Shown here: piece after piece, positions 1 to 10,835 of the stretch
Position numbering within the stretch: position 1 is the first letter of the stretch
Layout: every line of letters begins with the position of its first letter
Source: Symbiodinium natans
Lineage: Eukaryota; Sar; Dinophyceae; Suessiales; Symbiodiniaceae
Assembly: GCA_905221605.1 (NCBI GenBank)
Contig: CAJNDS010002057.1
Location: forward strand, 342,513 to 406,512
Direction: 5' to 3'
DNA: 64,000 bases
The notes under the pieces: generated by a model
Told to the model about the DNA's origin: nothing
The model's input: the letters and a program-made list of their open reading frames with translations, nothing else
Database searches by the model: none
Translations under genes and position numbers: made by a program

Positions 1-3000
1 AAACCCTAAACCCTAAACTGTCAGCCCACCAGAACGCTTGGGCTGAGGTCTGATCACGCGCGAGGAGGCCCGCGTCTCCAAGGATGTGGAGACGCGGCCG
101 CGTTGTTTGGGGTTTAGGGTTTAGGGCTAGGGTTTAGGGTTTAGGGTTTAGGGTTTAGGGTTTAGGGTTTAGCGTTTAGCGTTTAGCGTTTAGGGTTTGC
201 GGCATGGCATTCCCTAAGCTCAAGCCTACAATGTGGATTACACCCTCTTTTTTTTTTGGGGGGGGGGGGGGGGCATGATTCGGAGGACCCCTGCTTGGGG
301 AAACGCCCGTATGGGGGTTTAGGATTTGCGGTGAAGGGTCTCCTCTTGCCGGCAAGAGACCCCTACACCCGCTAAGGAGAAGCGACTGCTGAGAAGCAAG
401 GCGGGGGGGGGTCTTCCTAGTTGGGGTTTAGGCGTTTAGGGTTTGTGGGGGGGGGGGGGGGGTGATCCTTAATGTAAGGGAGTCAATGGTGCCTTTTCTA
501 AGAGACCCCTTTCTTTCTAAGGGTGTGTTGTTATTCTCAAAGCTGCCATCCATCTGGGACCTTCTAGCCAGGGGTACCTAGGTACCTACAAGGGCCCTGA
601 ACGAGGGGCATCTAGAGGTGCGTCCGATGTACAGAGAGACCCTCAAGAAGACATGATATCCTTTAGGGGGGGTTCTCTATCTTGCAGTCCTTGTGTGCTG
701 TCGATGATAATACGGAGGCTTCTTGGGGTACTCCAAAAGGGCCCATAGTTTCCCGAATGCCCCACAGGGGTTCAGGATTTGGGGGTTATCTTGTCCTTGA
801 AGGCTCTAGAAAGCTTTAACAGGGACGTTTTGGGTCTCTTTGGGGTTTTCAGGGTATCTAGGCGTTTATAGCGTCTTCGGGGTTATAGGGTTTACAGGGC
901 TTATCGGGTTATAGGGTTTCTCGGGCTTTGTAGGCGTTATAGGGCTTAGAGGGCACACTGGGAGGGTAAGGCCTGCCTGTAGCTCTACATGAAGCAGGGT
1001 TTATATTACCGTTATTGGTGAGTGTATGTAAGGTTCCTTTTTAATATTCCTGAGTGTATATGCCGGGTGTCCTTTTGGGGGTACAAGAAAAATATACCCT
1101 ACCTCACCTGCAGGGCAGAGGACGAACCCGTGGGCTGTCACAACTTTATGAGCTTCACCTACGAAACTGCAGGAGAAAAAAAAGCTACACGTAGACCTTA
1201 GTTTGGTGCACAGGGTCGGCTTCTGGGGTTTAACCTTCAAGCCTCACCCCAAACCTTAAGCCCTAAACCCTAAGCCCTAAACCCCAAGCCCTAATTAAAC
1301 CCTAAACCCTAAACCCTAAACCCTAAACCCTAAACTCTAAACTCTAAACTCTAAACTCTAAACTCTAAACTCTAAACTCTAAACTCTAAACTCTAAACTC
1401 TAAACTCTAAACTCTAAACTCTAAACCCTAACCCACGACCTGCGCAAGTCGGCCTTCATGCAGGTAGAGCTGGATTGGGTGCAGCGCAAAGTGCGCCCCA
1501 TCCAGAAGGTCATCAAGCATCTGATCAAGGACAAGGCAAAGCGCCGAAGTTCAAAGAATTTCGGGTTTGGGGTTTTGGGTTTTGGGTTTAGGGTGTAGGG
1601 TGTAGGGTTTAGGGTTTAGGGAAAACGTGTTATGGAAGGCTGAGAGATTGGATCCGAGGCGGTTGACAAGGCTCCCCTTGGCCCTCAACCCCAAATTCCA
1701 ACCCCCAAACCGTAGTTGCCTTCAGTTCCCTGCTCAGGCTGCTAGAGCCGTGCTTCTTTTAGGGGTTAGGGTTTAGGGTTTATTAGAGTTTAGGGTTCAG
1801 GGTTGGCTCTGTCTCTGCATGTGCCTTCGGATGGTACAGACGGCAAGTAAACCAACGTCTGAGACCTGACAGCACGCTTGACTCTGAGAGCTTCACAATT
1901 CGGGTTTAGGGTTTAGGGTTTAGGGTTTAGGGTCTTAACCCAGTATACATAAACAAAAAAAACCGCAACCCCCAACAAGGTACCCTGCAAGTTGTCGTCA
2001 CTTGAAACCTGCTGGGAATTCGTACAAAAAGCAAGCAAACAACACGAAACGCCAAGCCGTATGCCTCCTTGCGCCGTGGCAAGGCCATTGATCCAGACGT
2101 GACCCGATATCTCGAAGACGTCGAGGATCACCTCAACCTTTTCCTAGAGGAGGCAGCTGTTGTTGAGGTTTTGATGCGACGTGCTTTCTGTAGGGTGCCT
2201 GGAAGCCCTTTTGACTTAGTAAGTAAGGTTAGTAAGGTGGGCTATGATTGTGAGGATGATAATAGGGTTTCCAGGGATGCTCAGTGGGGCTTCGTACCCC
2301 TGAAGGTTGTACCTTTGGGTTTGGGAACCCTTGTGACAAATCCTCCAGCGGCATGCAAGGGCCATATTAGGAGGGAACCTTGTGGGGGTACATCCTGGAA
2401 CCTCTTAGGGCTACATCCTTAGGGTTCCGATTATGACTCCCCTGATACATGGCAACTCTCTTCATGTGACAATCTTCTTCTCCGTAGGAAATTCAGGGAT
2501 TCGGTTCCCTTGCACAAAATGGGGTTGACCTAAGTAGTGGGCCTCCATCATGATCATAGCCTACGCCACTCCCCCACAACAAAAAGGGGGATGCGAGGTA
2601 CCTAGTGCTCCACGAAACCCTAAGCCCACAACCACTTGGGTTTTCACAGGTTCCGGACTTTGGGCTTCGGGTTTGAGGTTTAGAGGTTTAGGCTTATGCC
2701 GTGGCTCATAGGGTTTATTTCGGGTTCATCAGCTTTAAGCAGGCTACCAGAGCTCAATCAGGCTGAAGGGTCCAATCTCAAGTCCTGTAGATCTGATGAG
2801 TGGTTTAGGGTTTAGGGTTTAGGGTTTAGGGTTTAGGGTTTAGGGTTTAGGGTTTAGGGTGCAGGTAAGCCGCATCATTGGAGTGTGTAACTCCTTGCGG
2901 GATGAGGTGACTTGGCAGCCCAGTGGCACCCTTTTGCCTGTTTTGCTTCACGGTTCCCTAAACCCTAAACCCTAAACCCTAAACCCTAAACCCTAAACCC

Positions 3001-5127
3001 TAAACCCTAAACCCTAAACCCTAAACCCTAAACCCTAAACCCCTCCAAAACGGTATCCTTCTTGTAGTATGGTTACTGGGCTACCAAGGTGAACTCTTAC
3101 AGAGACCGGCAACAGCAGAAGGCGAGTCTTAGGTCTTCCTTTGGGGGCTTCATGGCGTCCATCCCTAAACCCTAAACCATAAACCCTAAACCCTAAACCC
3201 TAAACCCTAAACCCTAAACCCTAAACCCTCTGAGTCAAGGGGAGCTGGGGTTGGGGCTGGGGTTGGGGTGGGGCTGGGGCTGGGACGCGAAGATTCCGAA
3301 ACCCGAAACCTTCTCTCGTCCTGTTTTCAAAGCAGCAACCCCAAACCCTAAACCCTCAACCCTACAGTAAACCCTGTAGGGTCCCTCATCCCATCCTTTC
3401 GCTGCGTTGGGGGGGGGGGGGGGAGGGCGGGTGATTGGTGGCCAGGGGCGCAGGAAGCAGACAGTCAAGTCCTAAAACCTTTCTATGCTCTAAGCACTCT
3501 CGGGTGTCGACAGTATGTGATCCTTTCTTAGGTTTGGGTGTCTTTCATGTAGAGCCCTAGAAGCAGACAGTAGTTTAGAGAAACCAGTTGGGCATGTTTT
3601 GCGCAGCTCGTTGGCAGCTGAACCTTGCAGGAACTAGGGCAGGTTGGGGTTTCGGGTTGAGGGGCTTGACTTGCAGCTTCATGAGAGTAGGTACAATGAT
3701 ACATATATGTATATATGCGTACATATATATATATATGTGTGTGTGTATGTATTTACATATATATATATATATATATACATGTATATGTATATGTGTATGT
3801 GTATATGTGCATATGTATACATGTATGTGTATATATATATATATATATATGTATGTCTGTATATTGGTGCCTCGAGTATGGTGTAACAGCTGCCCCGGCT
3901 GCAACTTACTTAGAAATACATGTGCGCCGTGATATCAAGCTTCTACCCAGGTTCCCTGAATCCAGGTTCTCTACGTCCTCACCTTGGTGACAACGTTGGT
4001 GATGCCGACGCACCTACTGACGGGCATCTTCGGCATGAACTGGCAAGACGAGGCCAGCTTTTCTCTGTTGTTTCTCTCTCTCTCTCTCCCTCCCTCTCTC
4101 TCTCACACACTCTCTCTCTCTGTCTGTGAGAGGGAGAGAGAGATCATGTTTTGGGATGTTACCCTGAACCTTGAACCCTAAACCCTCAACCAAAACCAAT
4201 CCCCTCCTGAATCCCAAATCAGAGCATCCTCCATGCTGGAAGCCCTCAAGCCTAAGCGCCTTCAACGACAAACCGCACCCTCATCCCTCACAAGCCACAT
4301 ACGGCCAAAAAACCTACAAATCCCCAGACCCTTGTCTGGGATGCCCAAAACCGTGGGTCTAGGGTTTAGGGTTTAGGGTTTAGGGTTTACACCCGAAACC
4401 CCGAAGCCAACTTCACAGAGGCTGGGCAGCCAGTGGTACCGGGGTTCGGCGTGATGGCGGAGAGCCGGGGCTACTACCAATTCTGGGGTCTGCCCGTCGT
4501 GGTTTTGGGTTTAGAGTTTTAGGGGGTTAGGCTTCGATGTCGCGATCTAAGTGTACGGTGTATGGGGTTTAGGGTTTAGGTTTCTGACGGCTCGCGGAGT
4601 CAGAGTTTGCCTGGTTTACCCGCGTTTTGCCGGCTGGTGGAAGGGATTTCTGAGGTTGGGAGCTCGGAGGGGTGAGTTGTCGAATGATGGTTTAGGGTGT
4701 AGGGCTTAGGATGTGGGTTTTAGGGTTTAGGGTGTAGAGTCTAGAGTTTGGGGTTCAGGGTGTAGAGTCTAGAGTCTAGAGTTTAGGGTTTAGGGTGTAG
4801 AGTCTAGAGTTTCGGGTTTAGGGTAGAGACCCCTCCCTTGCTGATCTCTTTCACGGCAGGGCATGGAGGTTCTTTTTTTAAGGGGGGAGGGGTGTCCTGC
4901 ATGAGGGGACATAAAGTCCTACATCCTAAACCCGAAAAGGGGTTGAGGGGTGGTTTACGGGGTTTAGGGGTTTAGGGTTTAGGGGTTTAGGGTTTACGTG
5001 GGGTTTAGGGTGTAGGGTTTAGGGTTTAGTTTTCCACCGTGTCACTGTTGCAACTTCGCCAGGTGCGTCCATCACGCTCACGCTTCTGATCTGGACGACC
5101 TTCCGACGGATCCTAAAATGGATCTAG
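1..5127 (+). CDS. CorA-type Mg2+ transporter, 3' part of a multi-exon gene
   Basis: Inner- or organellar-membrane Mg2+/divalent cation channel of the CorA/MRS2 superfamily. Exons that join in frame: 48-101 (tentative), 1449-1535, 2057-2152, 2865-2906, 3089-3121, 3966-4052, 4421-4508, 5063-5127, with TAG at 5125-5127. Visible motifs in order: [54 protein letters not shown], then TM1 with the family signature GMN at 4032-4040 in [10 protein letters not shown], then TM2 FWGLPVV joined to [10 protein letters not shown], and a short basic tail. The pore signature and both membrane segments identify the family firmly. Donors at 1536, 2153, 3122 and 4053 read as GC (AAG|GCAAAG, GAG|GCAGCT, AAG|GCGAGT, GAG|GCCAGC); 2907 and 4509 are GT. 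The intron 2907-3088 is an introner. The 5' end lies outside the window, and the boundary before the exon near 1434 is unclear because the preceding repeat has no AG. Confidence 0.88.
991..1104 (+). mobile_element. Introner-like family F4 copy
   Basis: GAAGCAGGGTTTATATTACC to AAATATACCCTACC with inner GAGTGTATGTAAGGTTCC, matching the copies at 23828 and 56771. Confidence 0.8.
1300..1428 (+). repeat. CCCTAAA passing into CTCTAAA array
   Basis: About 4 CCCTAAA then about 13 CTCTAAA units, ending at the CorA exon that begins near 1434. No AG occurs in this array, so the acceptor must lie inside the following open sequence. Confidence 0.93.
2911..3088 (+). mobile_element. Introner family F1, copy in the CorA gene
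   Basis: Starts CTTGGCAGCCCAGTGG and ends ACTGGGCTACCAAG, so the ends are 14-bp inverted repeats. It is flanked by a 4-bp duplication GTGA (2907-2910 and 3089-3092). The intron 2907-3088 equals one GTGA copy plus the element: the GT donor lies in the duplication and the acceptor AG is the element's last two bases. Joining GAG|GTGAAC gives an unbroken CorA reading frame. The loop holds a CCCTAAA array (about 2955-3042). Confidence 0.9.
3720..3862 (+). repeat. TA/TG simple-sequence tract
   Basis: Alternating TATATA and TGTG stretches within the GC-AG intron before the GMN exon of the CorA gene; followed at 4068-4145 by a CT-rich tract ending in a GA-rich complement. Confidence 0.95.
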
Positions 5128-6193
5128 CATCTAGGCTCTGGCCGCAGTTAGCCAGGGAACCCTAAACCCTAGCCCTAAACCCTAAACCCGAAAACCCCGA
5201 GCCCTAAACCCTAAGCCCTAAACCCTGAAATCTTATACCTCAGTCCAACATTTCTGCTTCCGGTTGGCTGCCTCGCAGGCTTCTTGGAACTGCGTAAGGG
5301 GGTTTTGTGCACGTGCCGGAATGTCATTGGGCCTTTCGGGTTTATGTGGCCGTTCTGGGTTGCGTAAAGTGGTACTGCAGTTTTGCCGGAAAGAATTGGC
5401 TGCAGTATCACGATCCCCAAATGTGCATGAAGTGGCTTGAATTGCTCAAACCCAGATTCAAGGGGGGTAACTTCGAAGCCTCAGGGACGATCATAAGCAG
5501 TGGAATGTTGGGTTACGTCCTATGCTTGGACCCGGCTCCCTCGCCAACTGTGCTAAAGTCACATGAGTGAGTTTGGGGTTTATAGGGTTTATATTGTTTA
5601 CAGGGCTATAGGGTTTAAAGGGATTTTTGGGTTTTTTGGGCTTTTTAGGGTTGAGGGTTTAGGATTACGGGTTCGGATTGCTATCCTTAGGGCTTCTGGT
5701 TGCCCTGAACTGCGGCGAGAGACGCGGCAGGCAGTCCGACGGAAGCAACCACTGCAATCCCACAGACCTGCCAACAAGTAGGGTTGAGAGGCTCCCGAAA
5801 CCCTAAACCCTAAACCCTAAACCCTAGACCCTAAACCCTAAACAGGGCTTGAGGGTTTAGGCAACAGTGTAGGGTTCCAGGCTGAGTGTTTACGGCTTAG
5901 GGCTTGCCAAAGCCAAGTTGTCTTCCCCCTCATGACAACGCAGGTTTTTTGAGCATATATGGGCTGTTTCGGAAACCGCCAGACCCTAAACCCTATGAAC
6001 CCTATAAACCCTATAAACCCTATAAACCCTATAAACCCTATAAACCCTATAAACCCTAAACCCCATATTGGAATAGCTCAGGTTTGTTTACAGCGCAGCG
6101 TAGGGGCCGTATGGGCAACAAAGCCCTTCTGGAGCTCTGAATGTCGGAAGGTTTGGGGTGTGGGATTTCCGGGGTTTAGGGTTTGGGGTTTAG
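5128..6193. other. No convincing gene; 3' flank of CorA gene and repeats
   Basis: After the CorA stop there are CCCTAAA arrays, a moderately open stretch at 5235-5570 without a recognisable motif, G-rich degenerate telomere units, and a CCCTATAAA array at 5983-6060. A short stretch at 5700-5780 could be coding (basic peptide ending at TAG 5779-5781), but nothing supports it beyond being open. Confidence 0.4.
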
Positions 6194-6310
6194 GGTTCCG
6201 GGAAGACGATTATGGGAGAAGGTATTCGCCGACGATCTCTCAACCCTCTGTCCCGAAGCCCGTCTGCGCCTCCGCGCAGCCAGACGCTGCTTCGAGCCAG
6301 ATGACCCAGA
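6194..6310 (+). CDS. Orphan exon, unknown protein
   Basis: Frame from 6195 reads RRLWEKVFADDLSTLCPEA followed by an Arg/Ala-rich helix-like stretch ending FEPDDPE. It sits between a TTTAG acceptor and a possible GC donor just before a CCCTAAA array. Amino-acid composition is protein-like and unlike the surrounding repeats. The gene it belongs to could not be assembled. Confidence 0.5.
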
Positions 6311-7501
6311 GCCCTAAACCCTAAACCCTAAACCCTAAACCCTAAACCCTAGACCAGCCCAAAACCCCGAGACCTCGCTCTGAAGCTTCGAGCCTCTCTT
6401 GCTCACAGAAATGGGGCCCGAGTCTCCCGAGGGTTGAGGGTATGTAGGGTTTGGGGTTTAGGGTTTAGGGTTTAGGGTTTAGGGGTTTGGGGTTTAGGGT
6501 TTGGGGTAGTTTAGGATTTTGAGTTTAGGGTCTAGGTTAGTTCAGGGTTTAGGGTTTAGGATTTCGGGTGTAGGTTTGGATGTTCGCCCTTATAAGGACT
6601 CTTAGTGCACGGGGGAACATCCCAAGGCTTAGGGTTTGAGGCTTGCAGCTGAGGGTTTGGGGTTTTAAGCGGTTGAGGTTTGGAGGTTGGACCTCGGGAG
6701 TGCCCTTACTCTGTTTGTGGTAGGGTCAGGCTCGACTTTGAAAGCTCAATTCAGCTACACAGGGTGCTCTCTTTCTCCTGGGGTAGTCTGGAACCCAGTA
6801 TTGGAGCGTAAGGAGTCTTCAGCATCTTCCGGGGGTTTGCTTTCAGCTGTGGGGCATGCCTATCGGCGGGTATTTGACAAACAAATGTGTCGGAGTACAC
6901 GAAATTTGCCTGCGTCTTAAGCAGTAGATAGGGCCCATCACCCTCAGTCACCCATGCGCAACCCAAAGCACAAATCCCGAGATCCCACACTGCTAGAAGG
7001 TGCTTGCGCCAACCCTGAACTCCAACTGCCAGTTATGAGCCACACCCTAAACTCCAAACTCTCCCCACAGCCCCTTGTGAACCCGAAACTCTTACACCCG
7101 AAAAGCTTCAACCCTAAGCCCTGAGCCCATTGAATAGGAATAGTGTGCTACTGTCTGATGTGTGCCAGTGGCTCGTCACTGACTTCAGAGCAAGGTTGTG
7201 GATCCACTGTTAGCAATTGGTTTGGGTTTAGGGCTTGGGGGTTTCGGGTCAACCTTATCTGCACCCAATACGCACGATTACACTACAGTAAAAAATATCC
7301 TTGGAGTTTTCGGTACCAAAAGGGTTTGGAATTTCCGTGTCTGGATACAATGCTCCAAGTCTTGAATTCCCTCCAACCCCCCTCCCCCCACCCCCTAAAC
7401 CCTAAACCCTAAAACCTAAACCCCCCCCACCCCCCCACATGTTCCTTCTGCGGACATGGCTCCTTTGGGCCATTTGCGCTTGGGCAGGCTGCCTGGTAGG
7501 A

Positions 7502-7609
7502 TTCGGTAACCCAGTGGTACCCTTTACCCTTTTTTCGGTTCTGGATTCCCTTATAAAGTAACCAACCGAAAAAATTGGTGCCCGTACTATGCCAAGGTAC
7601 CGGCTAAAG
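7502..7609 (+). mobile_element. Introner family F1, degenerate copy
   Basis: Contains the F1 core: CAGTGGTACCCTTTACCC, then TTATAAAGTAACCAACC and GTGCCCGTACT. The left end is TTCGGTAACCCAGTGG; the right end is decayed (near GGCTAAAG). No clear target duplication. Confidence 0.55.
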
Positions 7610-7971
7610 TGGCCCAAACAATTACCCTTGAAAAGGTTACCAAACCCCCCTTACTTCTGCACTCTAGAAGGGTAGAGGTTCCGTTTCATAGTGAGCCCAA
7701 GTTCCTTCACTTCAGGAATAGACCTTCTCAAAGTATCAGGATTTTGGGCTAGGGTTTGGAATGCAATGGCCCTTGGGGGGGGGGGGGGTTACTTCTAAAC
7801 CCCAAACTATACCCTAAACTCTAAACCCTAAACCCTAAACCCTAAATCCTAAACCCTAAACCCTAGACCCCAGACCCTAAACCCCAAACCCCAAACCCTA
7901 AACCCTAAACCCTAAACCCTAAACCCTAAACCCTAAACCCTAAACCCTAAACCCTAAACCCTAAACCCTAG

Positions 7972-8051
7972 CCTCGGGAAGCTGAGGCTCTGCCCAATGT
8001 GCAGCACCCAACGTCTCCCATTCTGGCGACCCCAGCTGTATCGAAGGCCGG
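7972..8051 (+). CDS. Orphan exon, unknown protein
   Basis: Bounded by CTAG acceptor and GG|GTTA donor. It reads PREAEALPNVQHPTSPILAT and then PAVSKAG. It is directly preceded by a long CCCTAAA array and followed by TTTAGGG units, the typical exon bracket in this window. Low-complexity, linker-like composition. Confidence 0.5.
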
Positions 8052-8490
8052 GTTATTAGCGTTTTTGGGGTATAGGCATAGGGTTTAGGGTTTAGGGTTT
8101 AGGGTTTAGGGTTTAGGGTTTAGGGTTAGGGTTTAGGGTTTAGGGTTTAGGGTTTAGGGTTTAGGGTTTAGGGTTTAGGGTTTAGGGTTGGTTGTTGGTC
8201 TCTTTAAGTAGGGTTCCTGTTTTGTAGGGGGTAAGGTTTGGGGTTCGAGGGTTAAGGTATCAGGGTAACAGATCAAAAGAGAGCCCCGGCCTTCATAAGT
8301 TATAGGGCTGAGGGGAGCGGACCCCTGAATCTCCTTAGGATCCCAACATATTCCTCACATATACAAATATAAGCGAATATGAAATGAATAGATATATGTG
8401 TGTATATATATATAACATACATACATGTTATACATTTATGTATATCGATAGTTTGATTGGTGAGATGCTGAGGTCACATCATTGCCGAAG

Positions 8491-8744
8491 GAGGAAGATG
8501 CACGCCGAGCTGCAGCAACGGCACCCTCCCAGTCGCTCGCGGCTTCGACACCTTGGTCTGCCAATTTGGCCGCCTTTTCCCAGCCACTGGGTGGGAACTA
8601 CAGGGTTGAGGGTTTAGGGTTTAGGGTTTAGGTTTTAGGGTTTAGGGTTTAGGGCTTCAGCACATTGCTTCGCCAATTTGGCCGCCTTTTCCCAGCGACT
8701 GGGTCCGAATATGGCATCTTCAAGTGTCCGTAGCTCTGTCCCCT
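8491..8744 (+). CDS. Two adjacent exons with a shared motif (tandem exon duplication)
   Basis: Exon 8491-8590 reads EEDARRAAATAPSQSLA then NLAAFSQPLG. Exon 8661-8744 reads HCFANLAAFSQRLGPNMAS. The phases fit (first ends with one base, second starts with two), so they join in frame across a TTTAGGG-filled intron. About 33 bp around AATTTGGCCGCCTTTTCCCA are nearly identical, so one exon looks like a partial copy of the other. An F2-type element follows the second exon. Product unknown. Confidence 0.55.
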
Positions 8745-8748
8745 GTAG

Positions 8749-8860
8749 ACCAGGACCCAGCGTGGGCCCCTTTAGTCCCTTTTTTTGAAGGGTTTAGGTT
8801 CCCTGACAAACCCTTTAAAACCAGGAGGGGTGCCCGTTTTGAATGCTAGCTTCTTCCTGG
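8749..8860 (+). mobile_element. Introner family F2 copy
   Basis: Begins ACCAGGACCCAGCGTGGG and ends near CTTCTTCCTGG, with the shared core GGGTTTAGGTTCCCT. A GTAG duplication flanks it (8745-8748 and 8861-8864). It abuts the 3' end of the exon 8661-8744. Confidence 0.6.
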
Positions 8861-9359
8861 GTAGCCCTAAACCCTAAACCCCAAACCCAAAACCCTGCTT
8901 CTGTGATTTCGGTGTTGGTCTGAAGCTCGTCTCCTGACCCAAGGCTTTGACCTAAGCGTTCATCCATCATTCCTCAACAAAACCCCAACTCTTAGACCCT
9001 TAACCTTAAACCCTAAACCCTCGACCTCCTAAACCCTCAACAATAAACCTTGCAATGTCCTAGAGATCCAGTCGCTTTGCGCCACCCTCAGACGTAGTGG
9101 TAGGCTCGTGTTGTGCCGCCCTTGGAAGTAATTGTAGGCCGGTCGTGAGCTACAAGCCCTACATGAACCCCAAACTGCAGACCAAGTCTTCCAAGTCTTT
9201 AATCCTCCCCAAACCCTAAACCCTCAACTGATGTTTGCTGCGTTGTGTATTTGAGCCAACCGTTGTGAGTTACCTTATAGGTTTTGTAGGATTGTGCAGG
9301 GTATAATCGGAGTTCAATAGGGATAAGCACCAGTATGTTTGGGTCTCAGGAGACGTTCT

Positions 9360-9435
9360 CCTGTCGCCCAGTGGAGTGCCGCCATCCACCCAGCCGCTGG
9401 GACTGACCCGCGGTATTTCGGGGGCGAAGAAAGCC
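9360..9435 (+). CDS. Possible orphan exon
   Basis: After CTCAG the stretch is open in two frames; one reads RRSPVAQWSAAIHPAAGTDP. It is followed by a CCCTAAA/CCCTAAAA array. The frame is not settled because no neighbouring exon fixes the phase. Confidence 0.35.
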
Positions 9436-9452
9436 TTAGGTCTAAACCCTAA

Positions 9453-9530
9453 ACCCTAAACCCTAAACCCTAAAACCCTAAAACCCTAGAACCCTAAAAC
9501 CCTAAAACCCTAAAACCCTAAAACCCTAAA
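9453..9530 (+). repeat. CCCTAAAA 8-bp variant array
   Basis: CCCTAAA units pass into about seven CCCTAAAA units and back, showing local expansion of a variant unit. Confidence 0.93.
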
Positions 9531-10835
9531 CCCCAAACTCCGCCCAAAGCCTCGAACAGCCTGAAAGGACCACGACAAGCCCAAAGGCCCCAAAGCCATC
9601 TACAGCCCTGGAGCCTGAAGACCTCCGACAAAATCTCTAAGCCTTCTATTTGTTTGGTGCGTGGGGGTTGGCGGATGCTTGGGAGTTGGTGTCTCTCCGT
9701 TGCTTTCCGGCCCGTCTCCTATTCGGACTGAGCCACAAGTTCGGGGCCGACTCACTAAACCCTAAACCCTAAACCCTAAACCCTAAACCCTAAACCTGAA
9801 GCAGAAATGAAAAGCCCGCGCGCAGAGGAGCTCGTGAAACCCAGGTACCGATAACTGCGGGCCAAAGGAGGAAGGGGTTGCACGTATACTAGATACATTA
9901 AAATTCACATACCTACACACACACATATATATATATATATATGTACAGACATCTATATATATATATATATATATATAATATGTGTGTATGTATATACGTT
10001 CATGTATTCTGAATGTCCATATGCACATACAAAACCCTGATCAAAACCCTACACCCCAAGCCGGCACCTGTAAGAGGTCTCTTCACCGCAACTCCTGCGC
10101 AGCGAACACCTTTCGAGGGCGTCCGCGGGGCCATCGTTGTCTGGAACGACACCTTCCCGAAGAACCTGGGTTGCCACAGAGAGTTGTCCAGGGCTTAAAG
10201 GGTTTTCCCTTCAATCCAAAATCCCTATATAAAGAGCTTCGGCGCTTAGAGAATGTATGTACATATATATATATATATATTATACACACACACACACACT
10301 CTCTCTATATATATATATATACTATATATGCAGAGAGAGAGAGAGAGAGAGTTAGAGAGCGAGAGGCCTTGGGGTGCGGATGCTTCAGAGCCTGTCGATT
10401 TGTGATTGTAGTTTGAGAGTTGCCGAGTTGGAGCTTCGGGAGTCGGAGATCCTCAGCAAACATGTCCGCTGTTTAGGGTTTAGGGTTAGGGTTTAGGGTT
10501 AGGGTGTAGGGTTTAGGGTGTAGGGTTCAGGGTTTAGGGTTCAGGGTTCAGGGTTTAGGGTTTAGGGTGTAGGGTTTAGGGTTCAGGGTTTAGGGTTCAG
10601 GGTAGTTGCTGTCTCTCTCTTCGCAACTTGTAAGGAATCCTGGTAGGAAGGCCTCCATCGAAGGCTTCTAGCCGGCATCTCGAGAGCCTACCCCCAAGGA
10701 ATGGACCAACAAAATCCCTAAACCCTCACCGGCCCTAACCCTAAACTCTGAGACATCTACCAAGCATTATTAGGGTCCCCCCCCCCCCCCCCCGAAAAAC
10801 GCTCAACCCCAAACCCTTGACCCTTATAAATCAAG

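Noticed and set aside
1-200. Telomere repeats at the window start suggesting a chromosome end
   Set aside because: The same units occur in both orientations across the whole 64 kb and inside introns, so they are interstitial.
3575-3990. Several overlapping Tyr/Ile/Cys-rich frames on both strands
   Set aside because: Translations of TA/TG simple sequence within a CorA-gene intron.
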